A DNA stretch of 16,825 nt, taken from the NCBI GenBank assembly GCA_014379045.1, contig JACMMK010000055.1:1-16825 (forward strand). The letters run 5' to 3'. Positions 1 through 6,802 of the stretch are shown one piece after another. The notes under the pieces were generated by a model. The model made no database searches and was not told where the DNA came from. It saw only the letters and a list, made by a program, of their open reading frames with translations. The DNA comes from Burkholderiales bacterium (GTDB taxonomy: Bacteria; Pseudomonadota; Gammaproteobacteria; Burkholderiales; CAIKXV01). The position numbers and the translations under genes were made by a program. How positions within the stretch are numbered: position 1 is the first letter of the stretch; each line of letters starts with the position of its first letter.

Positions 1-177
1 CGTGGCGCGCGCACCACGGTGCTGGCGAGCGAACTTCCCGCAGACAAGCAGTTGCGTGCGGCGGCGAGCGGCGTGGTCGGCGCCACGCTGGGGACCACGC
101 GCGCGTTCATCTCCGGCGGCGCCGAACACCAGGCTGCAGCGGGCGCGTGTCTGGCTGCGGTGATCCGCGCGGTGTGA
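1..177 (+). CDS. C-terminal end of a probable ring-opening amidohydrolase (cyanuric acid/barbiturate hydrolase family), partial
   Basis: Frame 1 is open from the window edge to a TGA at 175-177 and gives 58 residues. The tail holds ISGGAEHQAAAGACLAAVIRA (residues 37-57). This resembles the C-terminus of the AtzD/TrzD cyanuric acid hydrolase and barbiturase family, where an AEHQ-type loop followed by glycines binds a structural metal. Members open s-triazine or pyrimidine-trione rings by hydrolysis. The glycines usual after the AEHQ segment are mostly alanine here (AAAGA), so this may be a divergent member. The gene converges with the M20 hydrolase, with only 20 bp between the two stop codons. 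That neighbour could act on a ureido-acid product of ring opening, which supports the call. The assignment rests on one short motif recalled from the family, and the catalytic Ser/Lys part lies outside the window. Confidence 0.5.
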   Translation, partial: RGARTTVLASELPADKQLRAAASGVVGATLGTTRAFISGGAEHQAAAGACLAAVIRAV

Positions 178-197
178 CGCTATCCGTTTGCGCGCAT

Positions 198-1466
198 CTA
201 GTCTGTGACGATCGCCCGATGCAGAACCTCGACGCCGTGGAAGAAGTCCTGCAGGTCCATCGCCTCGTACGGATTGTGTGAGCCGCGGTCGTTGCGCACG
301 AACACCATGCCGCAGGCCACGCCCGCGTTCGCGAAGACGGCCGCATCGTGCCCCGCACCGCTGGGCATCGGCTCCATGTCCAGACCGAAGGTTGCGCAAG
401 CGCGCGACAGCCGCTCGACCCAGCGCGCGTCCATCGTCGCCGGCGCCGTATAGAGCTGGCGGTCGAACAGGAACTCGACGCCGCGCGAGCGTCCGATCCG
501 CTCGCACTCTTCCTGCATCAACCGATGGAAGCGCTCGAGCACATCGTGTTCCTGGCTGCGCACCTCGAAGCTGAACGAGACCTCGCCCGGGATCACCGAG
601 ACGGCATGACGCTTCGGGTCGGTCGACACGATGCCGCAGGTCATCACCATGTCCATGCCCATTTGCTGCAGCACGCGCCAGTGCTCGTCCAGCCGGGTCA
701 TCAGTTCGGCAACCGCGAGCACCGCGTCCTTGCGCAACCACCGTGGCACCGCCCCCGAATGCCCGCCTTCACCCTTGCACACGATGCGGTTGTGACGGAT
801 GTTCCCGCGGATGCCGGTGACCGGCGCCACCGCCCACTGACGCGCCACCATCGTCGGACCCTGCTCGATATGCAACTCGAGATAGGCCTCGACCTGCGCC
901 GCATCGATCAGTGGCTCGCCGGCCTCGATGCGCTCGGTGGCGATGCCGAGCGACTGCATGTCTTCCCGGAGCGTACGACCGGACTCACGCTGGCGCAGGT
1001 CCAGATCGATGCCGGTCAACTGCCCCGTCAGTGCCAGCGAACCCATGTACGCCTTGCCGTACCAGGCGCTCTCTTCTCCCCGCAGCGCCAGCACGCGTAT
1101 GGGCCGCGGCGGCGCGATGTTCTGGCGTCGGTAGTGCAGCAGGATCAGCAGCCCGGCCACCACCCCGGCCAAGCCGTCGAAGTTGCCGCCCTGGGGCACG
1201 GAGTCGAGGTGCGACCCGATCAGCACGACCGGCCCCGCGGGCTCGTCGGGCGCGCTGATGACGAGATTCTCGACCGCGTCACGCGTGCAGCACAGCCCCG
1301 CCGCGCGCGCGTGCGTGTCGAGTATCGCCAGCGCCCGACTTTCGCCCTCGCCATAGCTCGCGCGCGACACACCGACCCCGTCGAAGGTGGCCTGTCGCAC
1401 CTCGTCGAACACGCGCTCGGCAAGCGCGAGCAAAGACGAATCCAGGCGTTCGACGACGCTATCCAT
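198..1466 (-). CDS. M20-family Zn-dependent amidohydrolase (N-carbamoyl amino acid / ureido-acid hydrolase type)
   Basis: This 422-residue protein has the full length of the HyuC/AmaB/allantoate amidohydrolase/beta-ureidopropionase group, which cleaves N-carbamoyl or ureido amides with a two-metal centre in the cytoplasm. Expected metal ligands are visible: IGSHLDSVP (H86), GGNFDG (D97), RGEES (E131/E132), LELHIEQGP (H199) and GSHNPYE (H397). The lid/dimerisation segment with the conserved GGHSG and an N-x-R-type region is at about 220-330, followed by SGAGHDA (369-375), typical of the group. The start is the ATG at 1466, which overlaps the end of the upstream OPRT-like gene by 8 bp, so the two are probably co-translated. 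The substrate cannot be read from sequence. With the neighbouring OPRT-like gene and the facing ring-opening amidohydrolase, a ureido acid from pyrimidine or cyclic-imide breakdown (for example ureidomalonate) is plausible but inferred. Confidence 0.85.
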   Translation of the reverse strand: MDSVVERLDSSLLALAERVFDEVRQATFDGVGVSRASYGEGESRALAILDTHARAAGLCCTRDAVENLVISAPDEPAGPVVLIGSHLDSVPQGGNFDGLAGVVAGLLILLHYRRQNIAPPRPIRVLALRGEESAWYGKAYMGSLALTGQLTGIDLDLRQRESGRTLREDMQSLGIATERIEAGEPLIDAAQVEAYLELHIEQGPTMVARQWAVAPVTGIRGNIRHNRIVCKGEGGHSGAVPRWLRKDAVLAVAELMTRLDEHWRVLQQMGMDMVMTCGIVSTDPKRHAVSVIPGEVSFSFEVRSQEHDVLERFHRLMQEECERIGRSRGVEFLFDRQLYTAPATMDARWVERLSRACATFGLDMEPMPSGAGHDAAVFANAGVACGMVFVRNDRGSHNPYEAMDLQDFFHGVEVLHRAIVTD

Positions 1467-2172
1467 GATCGGCTTTACCCGCCGCGACCGCCCCTGCCCC
1501 GCCGTGGCTCGCAGACCACGCGACCGGATCGGCGAGAAAGGCCTTGATTTCCTGCGCGTGCGTCGGCGAGAAGTAACTCAGCGCCTTGGTCAGCGAGAAC
1601 ACATCCTTCCAAGTTGCCAGCGCATGCATGTCGAAGCCGTTCTCCGCGTACACGCGCCGGCTCTGGGGGTAAACGTCGTAATTGAAGATGACGAAGATGT
1701 CGCGCAGTTGCGCTCCCGCCTGCCGAAGTGCCCGTGCGGTGCCGATCTTCGACAGCCCGTCGGTGGTCAGATCATCGACCAGCAGGCAGCGCGCACCGGC
1801 GGGCAGATCACCCTCGATCTGCGCGTTGGACCCCCAGCCGATCGACTTCTTGCGCACATACACCATCGGCAGGTCGAGCCGCTCAGCGATCCACGATGCG
1901 AACGGAATACCTGCCGTTTCGGTCCCGGCGACCACCTCGATCGTGGTGCCTAGACGCGCGCGCAGCAGCGCCGCAGCGTGGTCCATCAGCTGCCGTCGAA
2001 ACCGCGGGTGCGACATCAGCCTGCGGCAATCGATGTAGACCGGACTCGCCCAACCGGTCGTGTAGATGAACGGCTGCCGGTCGTAGACCATCACCGCCTT
2101 TAGCGCGAGCAAAGCCTGCGCAGTATCGGCGGCAATCGTGTCGGGCGAAACGGATGATTCGGAATCGTTCAT
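1459..2172 (-). CDS. Orotate phosphoribosyltransferase-like protein (PyrE family)
   Basis: The protein has 237 residues with the type I phosphoribosyltransferase fold. An OPRT-type N-terminal hood is visible (FIYTTGWASPVYIDCR, 35-50). A basic segment VRKKSIGWG (106-114) followed by QIEGDLP (118-124) matches the PRPP-contacting loop of OPRTs. The PRPP-binding loop is CLLVDDLTTDGLSK (129-142). In typical PyrE this loop reads roughly VDDVITAGT, so the TTDG here departs from consensus while keeping the two acidic residues. OPRTs transfer phosphoribose from PRPP to orotate to make OMP. Context argues against simple housekeeping: the gene overlaps an M20 ureido-acid hydrolase by 8 bp and follows the glycosyltransferase by 33 bp. 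The ATG at 2172 lacks a clear Shine-Dalgarno; another ATG at residue 28 would cut into the fold. It may be a paralogue with a different base as substrate. Confidence 0.8.
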   Translation of the reverse strand: MNDSESSVSPDTIAADTAQALLALKAVMVYDRQPFIYTTGWASPVYIDCRRLMSHPRFRRQLMDHAAALLRARLGTTIEVVAGTETAGIPFASWIAERLDLPMVYVRKKSIGWGSNAQIEGDLPAGARCLLVDDLTTDGLSKIGTARALRQAGAQLRDIFVIFNYDVYPQSRRVYAENGFDMHALATWKDVFSLTKALSYFSPTHAQEIKAFLADPVAWSASHGGAGAVAAGKADHG

Positions 2173-2205
2173 GGTAGGGGGATGGGCAGCGTAGTGATTG
2201 CTGGG

Positions 2206-3372
2206 TCAGGCCGGTCTGTTACGGGGCAGTTTAATCCAGAGCAGTACGCAAAGCGCCTTCACGAAACAGACGGTGCTGACCCCATGGGTGATGAAGGGCT
2301 CGAGCAGGAAACAGCTGGAACGTGTGCGTCGTTTACCGGCGATCAGCCAGGCGCACGCGCGCTGCGCGTAGACGAGAAGAACGGAAATCACGACCGCATC
2401 GGTCCAGTCGAAACGCCACAGCATCGTTCGGCCGGTGGCCGCAATCGAAACGAGCGCGAGAAACCCGACGGGCGCCATCAGCGTCGACAGCAAGAAGTTC
2501 GGAAAGGTCACGGTGCCGAAGTTCCGAGCGTCGCCGACCTTGGGAGCCGCGTGGAAGAAACAGCATTGCAAGTGCCCGGTGATCCACCGCGTGCGCTGCG
2601 CGAACAGCTCGGTCCAGCACGCCGGCACGACCGTCGACGCGACCGCGCCTTCGGCGGCGACCATCCGCAGGCCCCGCCTCGAAAGACTCAGCGTGAGATC
2701 GGCATCTTCGGTGCACGAACGCGCGCAGAAGCCCTGGCTCGACAGCGACTCACGCGTGAACAGCGTGGCCGCGCCAGGAAGAATCGAGATCGCGCCGAGC
2801 ACGTCCTGCCCTGCGCGCTCGAAGTTCAAGGCGGCGACATATTCTTGGCGCTGCACCGCCCCCAGCAAGCTGCTCGAGTTGTCGACATCGAGGTAGAAAG
2901 CGACGGCGTCGGCGCGGGCGCGTGCCATCGTGCGAAGTGCGCTGCCGAGCGCGCGCGGCTCGAGCCGGGTGTCCGCGTCGATGGTGGCAACGATCTCGCC
3001 GCTCGCTGCCCCGATGCCGACGTTCAGCGCCTGCGCCTTGCCCTGATTGACCGGCATGCGGATCACCCGAGTACGCGCGATGCCCGCGAGACATCGGCGC
3101 GCGATGTCGGCCGTCGCGTCGGCCGAGCCATCGTCGATGACGATGATCTCCCACGGCTGGATATCCTGGGCGACCAGCGAGCGCAGCGTCGTCTCGATGT
3201 GCAGCGCCTCGTCGAAGGCCGGAACGACGATCGATACCCGGCTTGACGGCGGCGGCGCTGTCGCCGCACTCGTGAAGGGCAGGCTTCGTCGCCACGCCCA
3301 CACGCCCAATCCGCAGCACAGGACCATCCTCACCCACAACAGAATCAGCGTCAGTTCGGCGACGAGACGCAT
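2206..3372 (-). CDS. Membrane glycosyltransferase family 2, processive (PgaC/IcaA/NodC-like)
   Basis: The 388 residues show a membrane-bound GT2 enzyme that should polymerise or extend a beta-linked surface glycan from a nucleotide sugar on the cytoplasmic face. One N-terminal hydrophobic segment (about 6-26) precedes the catalytic domain. The domain carries the D, D, D, Q(Q/R)xRW signature: VIDDGS (78-83), TIDADT (130-135), TEDAD (221-225) and QRTRW (259-263). Three or more hydrophobic stretches follow (about 292-311, 325-345 and 365-381). PgaC/IcaA enzymes usually have two N-terminal membrane segments and about 410-440 residues, so this is a slightly compact version. It starts 20 bp after the stop of the exported unknown protein and ends 33 bp before the OPRT-like start, so it sits mid-operon. 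No dedicated exopolysaccharide export genes are nearby. Sugar and product are unknown. Confidence 0.85.
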   Translation of the reverse strand: MRLVAELTLILLWVRMVLCCGLGVWAWRRSLPFTSAATAPPPSSRVSIVVPAFDEALHIETTLRSLVAQDIQPWEIIVIDDGSADATADIARRCLAGIARTRVIRMPVNQGKAQALNVGIGAASGEIVATIDADTRLEPRALGSALRTMARARADAVAFYLDVDNSSSLLGAVQRQEYVAALNFERAGQDVLGAISILPGAATLFTRESLSSQGFCARSCTEDADLTLSLSRRGLRMVAAEGAVASTVVPACWTELFAQRTRWITGHLQCCFFHAAPKVGDARNFGTVTFPNFLLSTLMAPVGFLALVSIAATGRTMLWRFDWTDAVVISVLLVYAQRACAWLIAGKRRTRSSCFLLEPFITHGVSTVCFVKALCVLLWIKLPRNRPA

Positions 3373-3392
3373 TCACGCCACGCTTTCGGCGA

Positions 3393-4184
3393 TCAGCGGA
3401 AACGCTCGACGATCCAGCGTTCGGCGGTCCACGACTCACCGCTGGGGTGCGCGAAGTGGTTGATCTCGAGGCCGGGGTAGGCAGCGATCGGCGCCACACC
3501 GCCGCTGCCGATGACGTAGCCATCGCGCCGACAGCCGCTGCGGGCATACCTCGACGCCTTCTTGCAAGGCATGCGTTCGGTCGCCGGCCACGCCGCGAAG
3601 ACGAAGTGCTGCTTGCCCGCAAACGCCTTCTCGTTGTCTTCGAAGCGCACGGTGAGCCGCGTCCCTGCTTTCACGATTCGAACGACCTTGGCGGCAACGT
3701 CGTGCGACGCCGCGCTCTCGTCGGACAACACGATCCACTTGGGCGATCCTGCCATCAACACCGACTTCGACTGCGTTGCGCGATCCAGTGCTGTCCTGAC
3801 CTCGGGCGCCGCGTCGACGACACGTCGAGAGAAGTGGTCCGCCGAGTTCATCGGACTGGTTTTCGCGTCTTCGCCGGCGTAGACGGTCAGCCCGATCAGC
3901 ATGTCGACGCCGACGGGAAACGGCTTGGACCCAGGCGCCTCGGCCGCGCACTCGACGGTGATCTCGAACTGGGCGACGCCCGCCTTGTGCTGGTACTTCG
4001 GCGCGAGCAGCGCACACGGGGTGGTCTGCGGCGGCGCGGCCGCCCAGGTGTTGCACACGACGAGAAGCAGGCCGACCAGGCAGCCGACGATGCGCGGCGC
4101 GCCCGATACCTCACTGAAGGTCGACGAGAATGTCTGGCCGAAGCGCGCGCTAACGCCGGTCGTGACCGAGGATGTGCAGGGCAT
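3393..4184 (-). CDS. Exported protein of unknown function, third gene of the SIR2/TIR cluster
   Basis: I do not recognise a family in these 263 residues. A hydrophobic segment at about 32-45 followed by NTWAAAPP suggests a signal peptide with cleavage after A50; the 30-residue N-region is unusually long. The mature part has about 213 residues with four cysteines (PCALL, VECAA, MPCKK, SGCRR), enough for two disulfides. It contains lysine-rich and beta-like stretches (VVRIVKAGTRLTVRFEDN, FVFAAWPATE) suggesting a compact periplasmic fold. The ATG at 4184 is the only plausible start before the signal segment, and it lies 35 bp inside the end of the TIR gene, so expression is probably coupled to it. 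Since the TIR protein's C-terminal domain is predicted to be periplasmic, this product could be a partner, inhibitor or sensor for it. That role is inferred from position only. Confidence 0.7.
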   Translation of the reverse strand: MPCTSSVTTGVSARFGQTFSSTFSEVSGAPRIVGCLVGLLLVVCNTWAAAPPQTTPCALLAPKYQHKAGVAQFEITVECAAEAPGSKPFPVGVDMLIGLTVYAGEDAKTSPMNSADHFSRRVVDAAPEVRTALDRATQSKSVLMAGSPKWIVLSDESAASHDVAAKVVRIVKAGTRLTVRFEDNEKAFAGKQHFVFAAWPATERMPCKKASRYARSGCRRDGYVIGSGGVAPIAAYPGLEINHFAHPSGESWTAERWIVERFR

Positions 4185-5811
4185 CTCTTTGCTCCCACTG
4201 GTTGCGCTCGCGGATCAGCGCCGCGAAGTTCGGGCTACGGGCCTGGATTTCCGGAAAGTAGGTGTCGACCTTATCGCGGAAACGGTAAAGCTGGGCGATC
4301 ACCTCGGCATCCGAACGCTTCGCGAGGTCGCCGAGTTCGCTCAAGGCATCCTGCACGAGGCGCGTGCTGGGCCCGTACTGCACGGCGATCGAGAACAGCA
4401 CGGCACGCAATGCGAGCGAACGCTTGGCGACATCGAGGCTGATCGTCGGCACGCGCGGCGCGGACTGCGTTGCGGGCTGCAATACGCCCAAGCGTGCGAC
4501 AAGCCTGTCGTAGCCGGTCTGCAGAACGAAGTCCGTCTGCAAGGTCGAGAACTCGGAGGCACTCGAGGGGTCGGTGCCCAGAAGGCGCCATGCTTCTATG
4601 AATCGCGCGTCGCGCGTCAATGCACCGGCCCCCCCACCGGCGTTGGCCAGTGTGTCGTGAAACGGTGTCGCCCAGCGCCGCAGGAAGGCCAGGAACGCGT
4701 CCAGTTGCGCGCCCGCCTTGATCCGGAATATGCCGTAGTAGACGCCGCCGGTGAAGTCGGTACCGACATGGTCGGTACTCTCGCCTTCATAACGTCGGGC
4801 GAGGATGTCGATTTCGTACGGCGGTGACGGGAAGTCGCGATTGCGCGCCAATCGAATCAGCCGATCCTGGAGCAGGCGTTCGTCCTGTATCTGCAGCAGT
4901 GCCAACCTCGCCTGCTCGCCATTGCGGTAAGCGACGAAGCCAGCGACTCCAACGGTGAGCGTCAGCAGCCCGGCAGTAACGATTCCGGCAATCGTGCGCC
5001 GCACGACGGTCTTCAGCGCCTTCGCCCGTTCTTCCTGGGCGCGGCCGCTGCTTTCGAGCGCCGCGGCCCGCGCCTGTTGCGCCGCGTGCATGTCCTCGAT
5101 CTGCTGGCGTTGCTCGTCCAGGCGCCGCGCTTCGGCATCTTCGCTCGCTTGCAGGAACGCGCGCTGCACGACGGTCAACTCCGGGGCGTTGGCGGGCCGT
5201 GAATCGCGCCACTTGCACAGGCTCGTCAGTTCAGAGCCCCGCGGCTGCAGGTCTGCGGCCTGCGCTGCGGCGTGCCACCGCGCTGCCATCTCCGACACGC
5301 GCGTGTGCTCCCTGATCCACTCGATGTCGACGCACAAGGTGGCGTGCAGGCGGGCCAGACCGCCGCCCCAACCTGATCCTGGAAACGACGGGTCCGGATA
5401 GAAGAAGATGTAGTTCAGATCGCGCAGCGCCTCGTGCGGCTGGCTCGAGTGGTCGAGGGGCGCGGCCAGCACGGGAACGATGCGCTTGCGGCGCTCGAGC
5501 GCCTGTTCCACCTCCCAGCGACAGACCTCGGATACGGCCGACGCCGCGGTCAACACGAACACGACCGTATCCGCTTCGAGAATCATCTGGCCCAGGCGCG
5601 CTTCCCATCGCTCCGCGCCGTGAATGCCCTTGCGGTCGATGATGACGGTGTAGGCGAGGGCCTCGAGCGCTGCGGCGAGTTGCTCCGCGAATTCGAGATC
5701 TCGGCGCGAATACGACACGAAGACCTTGAGCCCGCGACTATCGAGCGTCCCGGTGCGCTGTCGCTGAACCGCCTGCGGTTGCGGCGGTTGCTCCTCAGGC
5801 GTGTCGGTCAC
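4150..5811 (-). CDS. TIR domain - coiled coil - transmembrane - lysozyme/chitosanase-like domain protein
   Basis: The 553 residues form a layered protein. Residues 27-150 are a bacterial TIR domain: KVFVSYSRRD (29-38), then SEVCRWE (94-100), in which E100 fits the NADase glutamate of the C-x-x-E type. Residues 165-225 match the linker often found after such TIR domains (RWHAAA, RGSEL, VVQRAFLQAS). Residues 225-267 are charged and probably coiled coil. Residues 273-295 form one transmembrane helix preceded by KTVVRR, which predicts an inside N-terminus and a periplasmic C-terminus. Residues 332-545 resemble the lysozyme-superfamily, chitosanase-like domain of VgrG-type and phage cell-wall hydrolases: RRYEGES (339-345, E342 candidate catalytic Glu), GGVYYGIFRI (355-364), a Trp/Gln helix (AWRLL, LQTDFV) and SIAVQYG (474-480). 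Start GTG at 5811 overlaps the SIR2 stop by 4 bp. The TIR assignment is firm; the C-terminal assignment is by pattern. Confidence 0.85.
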   Translation of the reverse strand: MTDTPEEQPPQPQAVQRQRTGTLDSRGLKVFVSYSRRDLEFAEQLAAALEALAYTVIIDRKGIHGAERWEARLGQMILEADTVVFVLTAASAVSEVCRWEVEQALERRKRIVPVLAAPLDHSSQPHEALRDLNYIFFYPDPSFPGSGWGGGLARLHATLCVDIEWIREHTRVSEMAARWHAAAQAADLQPRGSELTSLCKWRDSRPANAPELTVVQRAFLQASEDAEARRLDEQRQQIEDMHAAQQARAAALESSGRAQEERAKALKTVVRRTIAGIVTAGLLTLTVGVAGFVAYRNGEQARLALLQIQDERLLQDRLIRLARNRDFPSPPYEIDILARRYEGESTDHVGTDFTGGVYYGIFRIKAGAQLDAFLAFLRRWATPFHDTLANAGGGAGALTRDARFIEAWRLLGTDPSSASEFSTLQTDFVLQTGYDRLVARLGVLQPATQSAPRVPTISLDVAKRSLALRAVLFSIAVQYGPSTRLVQDALSELGDLAKRSDAEVIAQLYRFRDKVDTYFPEIQARSPNFAALIRERNQWEQRDALHILGHDRR

Positions 5812-6482
5812 GTCGCGCCCCGGGCCAGGCAGGTCGGGGCGCCGAAGGTATCGGGTATCGGCAGCACCGCGCCTTCACGACTGACTTGTGCGAGGACGAC
5901 GCCGAGGTCCTGGTCGTTGAAGCTGTAGCCCAGGAACAGAACGGTCTTGATCTGCAGTTCCACCTTCAGCAGATCGGCGATCCCGCCACGACTGCTGATG
6001 AAGTCCCGATAGTCGTCGGTCGTCAACACTACCGTCTCGAGCGCGTCGAGGTCCCCATGCACCTTGACGACCTGAAGCCGGGATTCGTCGATCAGCGACA
6101 GGTGCTCGTTGCGCAGCACGCGATCGCAGACGACGCCTGCGGTGTGCGCGGCCGACTCGATCAGATTGTCGAAGTTCGTCGTAAAAATGCGTCGCGGCGG
6201 CAGCGCCAGCAGCGCTCTGTGCACATCGGTAGGCTCGAGCTTCTGTCGGCGCAACTGACTTCTTAGCTTGTCGATAAGCGCACGACGCGAGAAGGCGACT
6301 TCGTAGTACGGCGCGATCCCGGTGTAGCCGACCGGTCCGAGCACCGCATCGAGTTCCTTCTCGAGCGGTGCCAGCAACTCGGTCCAACTCGGCAAGCCGG
6401 CACCGACGGAAAGGCCCGCGTCTACGAACAGCGAACCGTTGCCGGTCGCGAACCGTTCAACCAACTCGCCGGGAATCACCAT
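5808..6482 (-). CDS. Short SIR2-like (SIR2_2 type) protein, probable NAD-cleaving enzyme
   Basis: From the ATG at 6482 the protein has 224 residues, essentially one SIR2-like domain. SLFVDAGLSVGAGLPSW (17-33) is the nucleotide-binding start, TTNFDNLIE (101-109) carries the conserved Asn103, VKVHGDLD (139-146) carries His142, and FLGYSFNDQDL (183-193) is the typical end. SIR2-like domains of this class hydrolyse NAD in anti-phage systems such as Thoeris ThsA and prokaryotic-Argonaute-associated modules. The usual GAG is DAG here (D21). No C-terminal ligand-sensing (SLOG-like) domain follows, unlike ThsA. The start was chosen because GAGG sits 5 nt upstream and the homology begins just after it; the frame stays open 160 codons further upstream, but that part does not look coding. 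Its TGA overlaps the GTG of the TIR gene (GTGA), so the two are translationally coupled and probably work as a pair. Confidence 0.8.
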   Translation of the reverse strand: MVIPGELVERFATGNGSLFVDAGLSVGAGLPSWTELLAPLEKELDAVLGPVGYTGIAPYYEVAFSRRALIDKLRSQLRRQKLEPTDVHRALLALPPRRIFTTNFDNLIESAAHTAGVVCDRVLRNEHLSLIDESRLQVVKVHGDLDALETVVLTTDDYRDFISSRGGIADLLKVELQIKTVLFLGYSFNDQDLGVVLAQVSREGAVLPIPDTFGAPTCLARGAT

Positions 6483-6802
6483 GCCTCGGACCCCACGCAG
6501 GTAGTCGTTGCCACCGCACCAAGCAGCGCATCGGCTATGGCGGCAGCCTCTATGTTTGCAATAGTGCCACCAGATTGGATCGTTGAGGGGTCGATCATCT
6601 AGGGCGAGCGCGTGGGGTGGCGTGTCGCTTGCGCCGGACCACGCATCGATTGCCTCTACGAAAACGTGATCGTCGATCGGCAACGGTGGATTACCGGGTG
6701 CGCGAGCGCTGCTATCGTGTCGTATCGCTGCGGCCGGGGGCGAAATCGGCGCCGCGTCCGTGAGCTGAGCATTGCCACGACCGAGGTCCGTCGAACAGCA
6801 AC
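6483..6802. other. Intergenic region upstream of the SIR2/TIR operon
   Basis: These 320 bp separate the SIR2 start from the stop of the DUF2917 gene, both on the minus strand. No convincing gene is seen on either strand; open frames here lack any recognisable motif. The promoter of the six-gene minus train is expected in this stretch, but only a weak candidate is visible: TTGCAA at 6556-6561 with CATAGC 16 bp downstream on the minus strand. A good ribosome site (GAGG) lies just before the SIR2 ATG. No hairpin with a T-run ends the DUF2917 gene, so read-through from upstream cannot be excluded. Confidence 0.5.

Noticed and set aside
348..1547. 399-codon plus-strand open frame over the M20 hydrolase
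   Set aside because: It is antisense to a gene with all M20 metal motifs and its product is His/Arg/Gln-rich without any motif; a GC-rich shadow frame.
2182..3246. 354-codon plus-strand open frame over the glycosyltransferase
   Set aside because: Antisense to a clear GT2 with full catalytic signature; its product is charged, low-pattern sequence.
4150..6482. Labelling the SIR2/TIR pair as Thoeris
   Set aside because: The SIR2 protein lacks the SLOG-type sensor domain of ThsA, and the TIR protein has a transmembrane helix and an extra C-terminal domain unlike ThsB.
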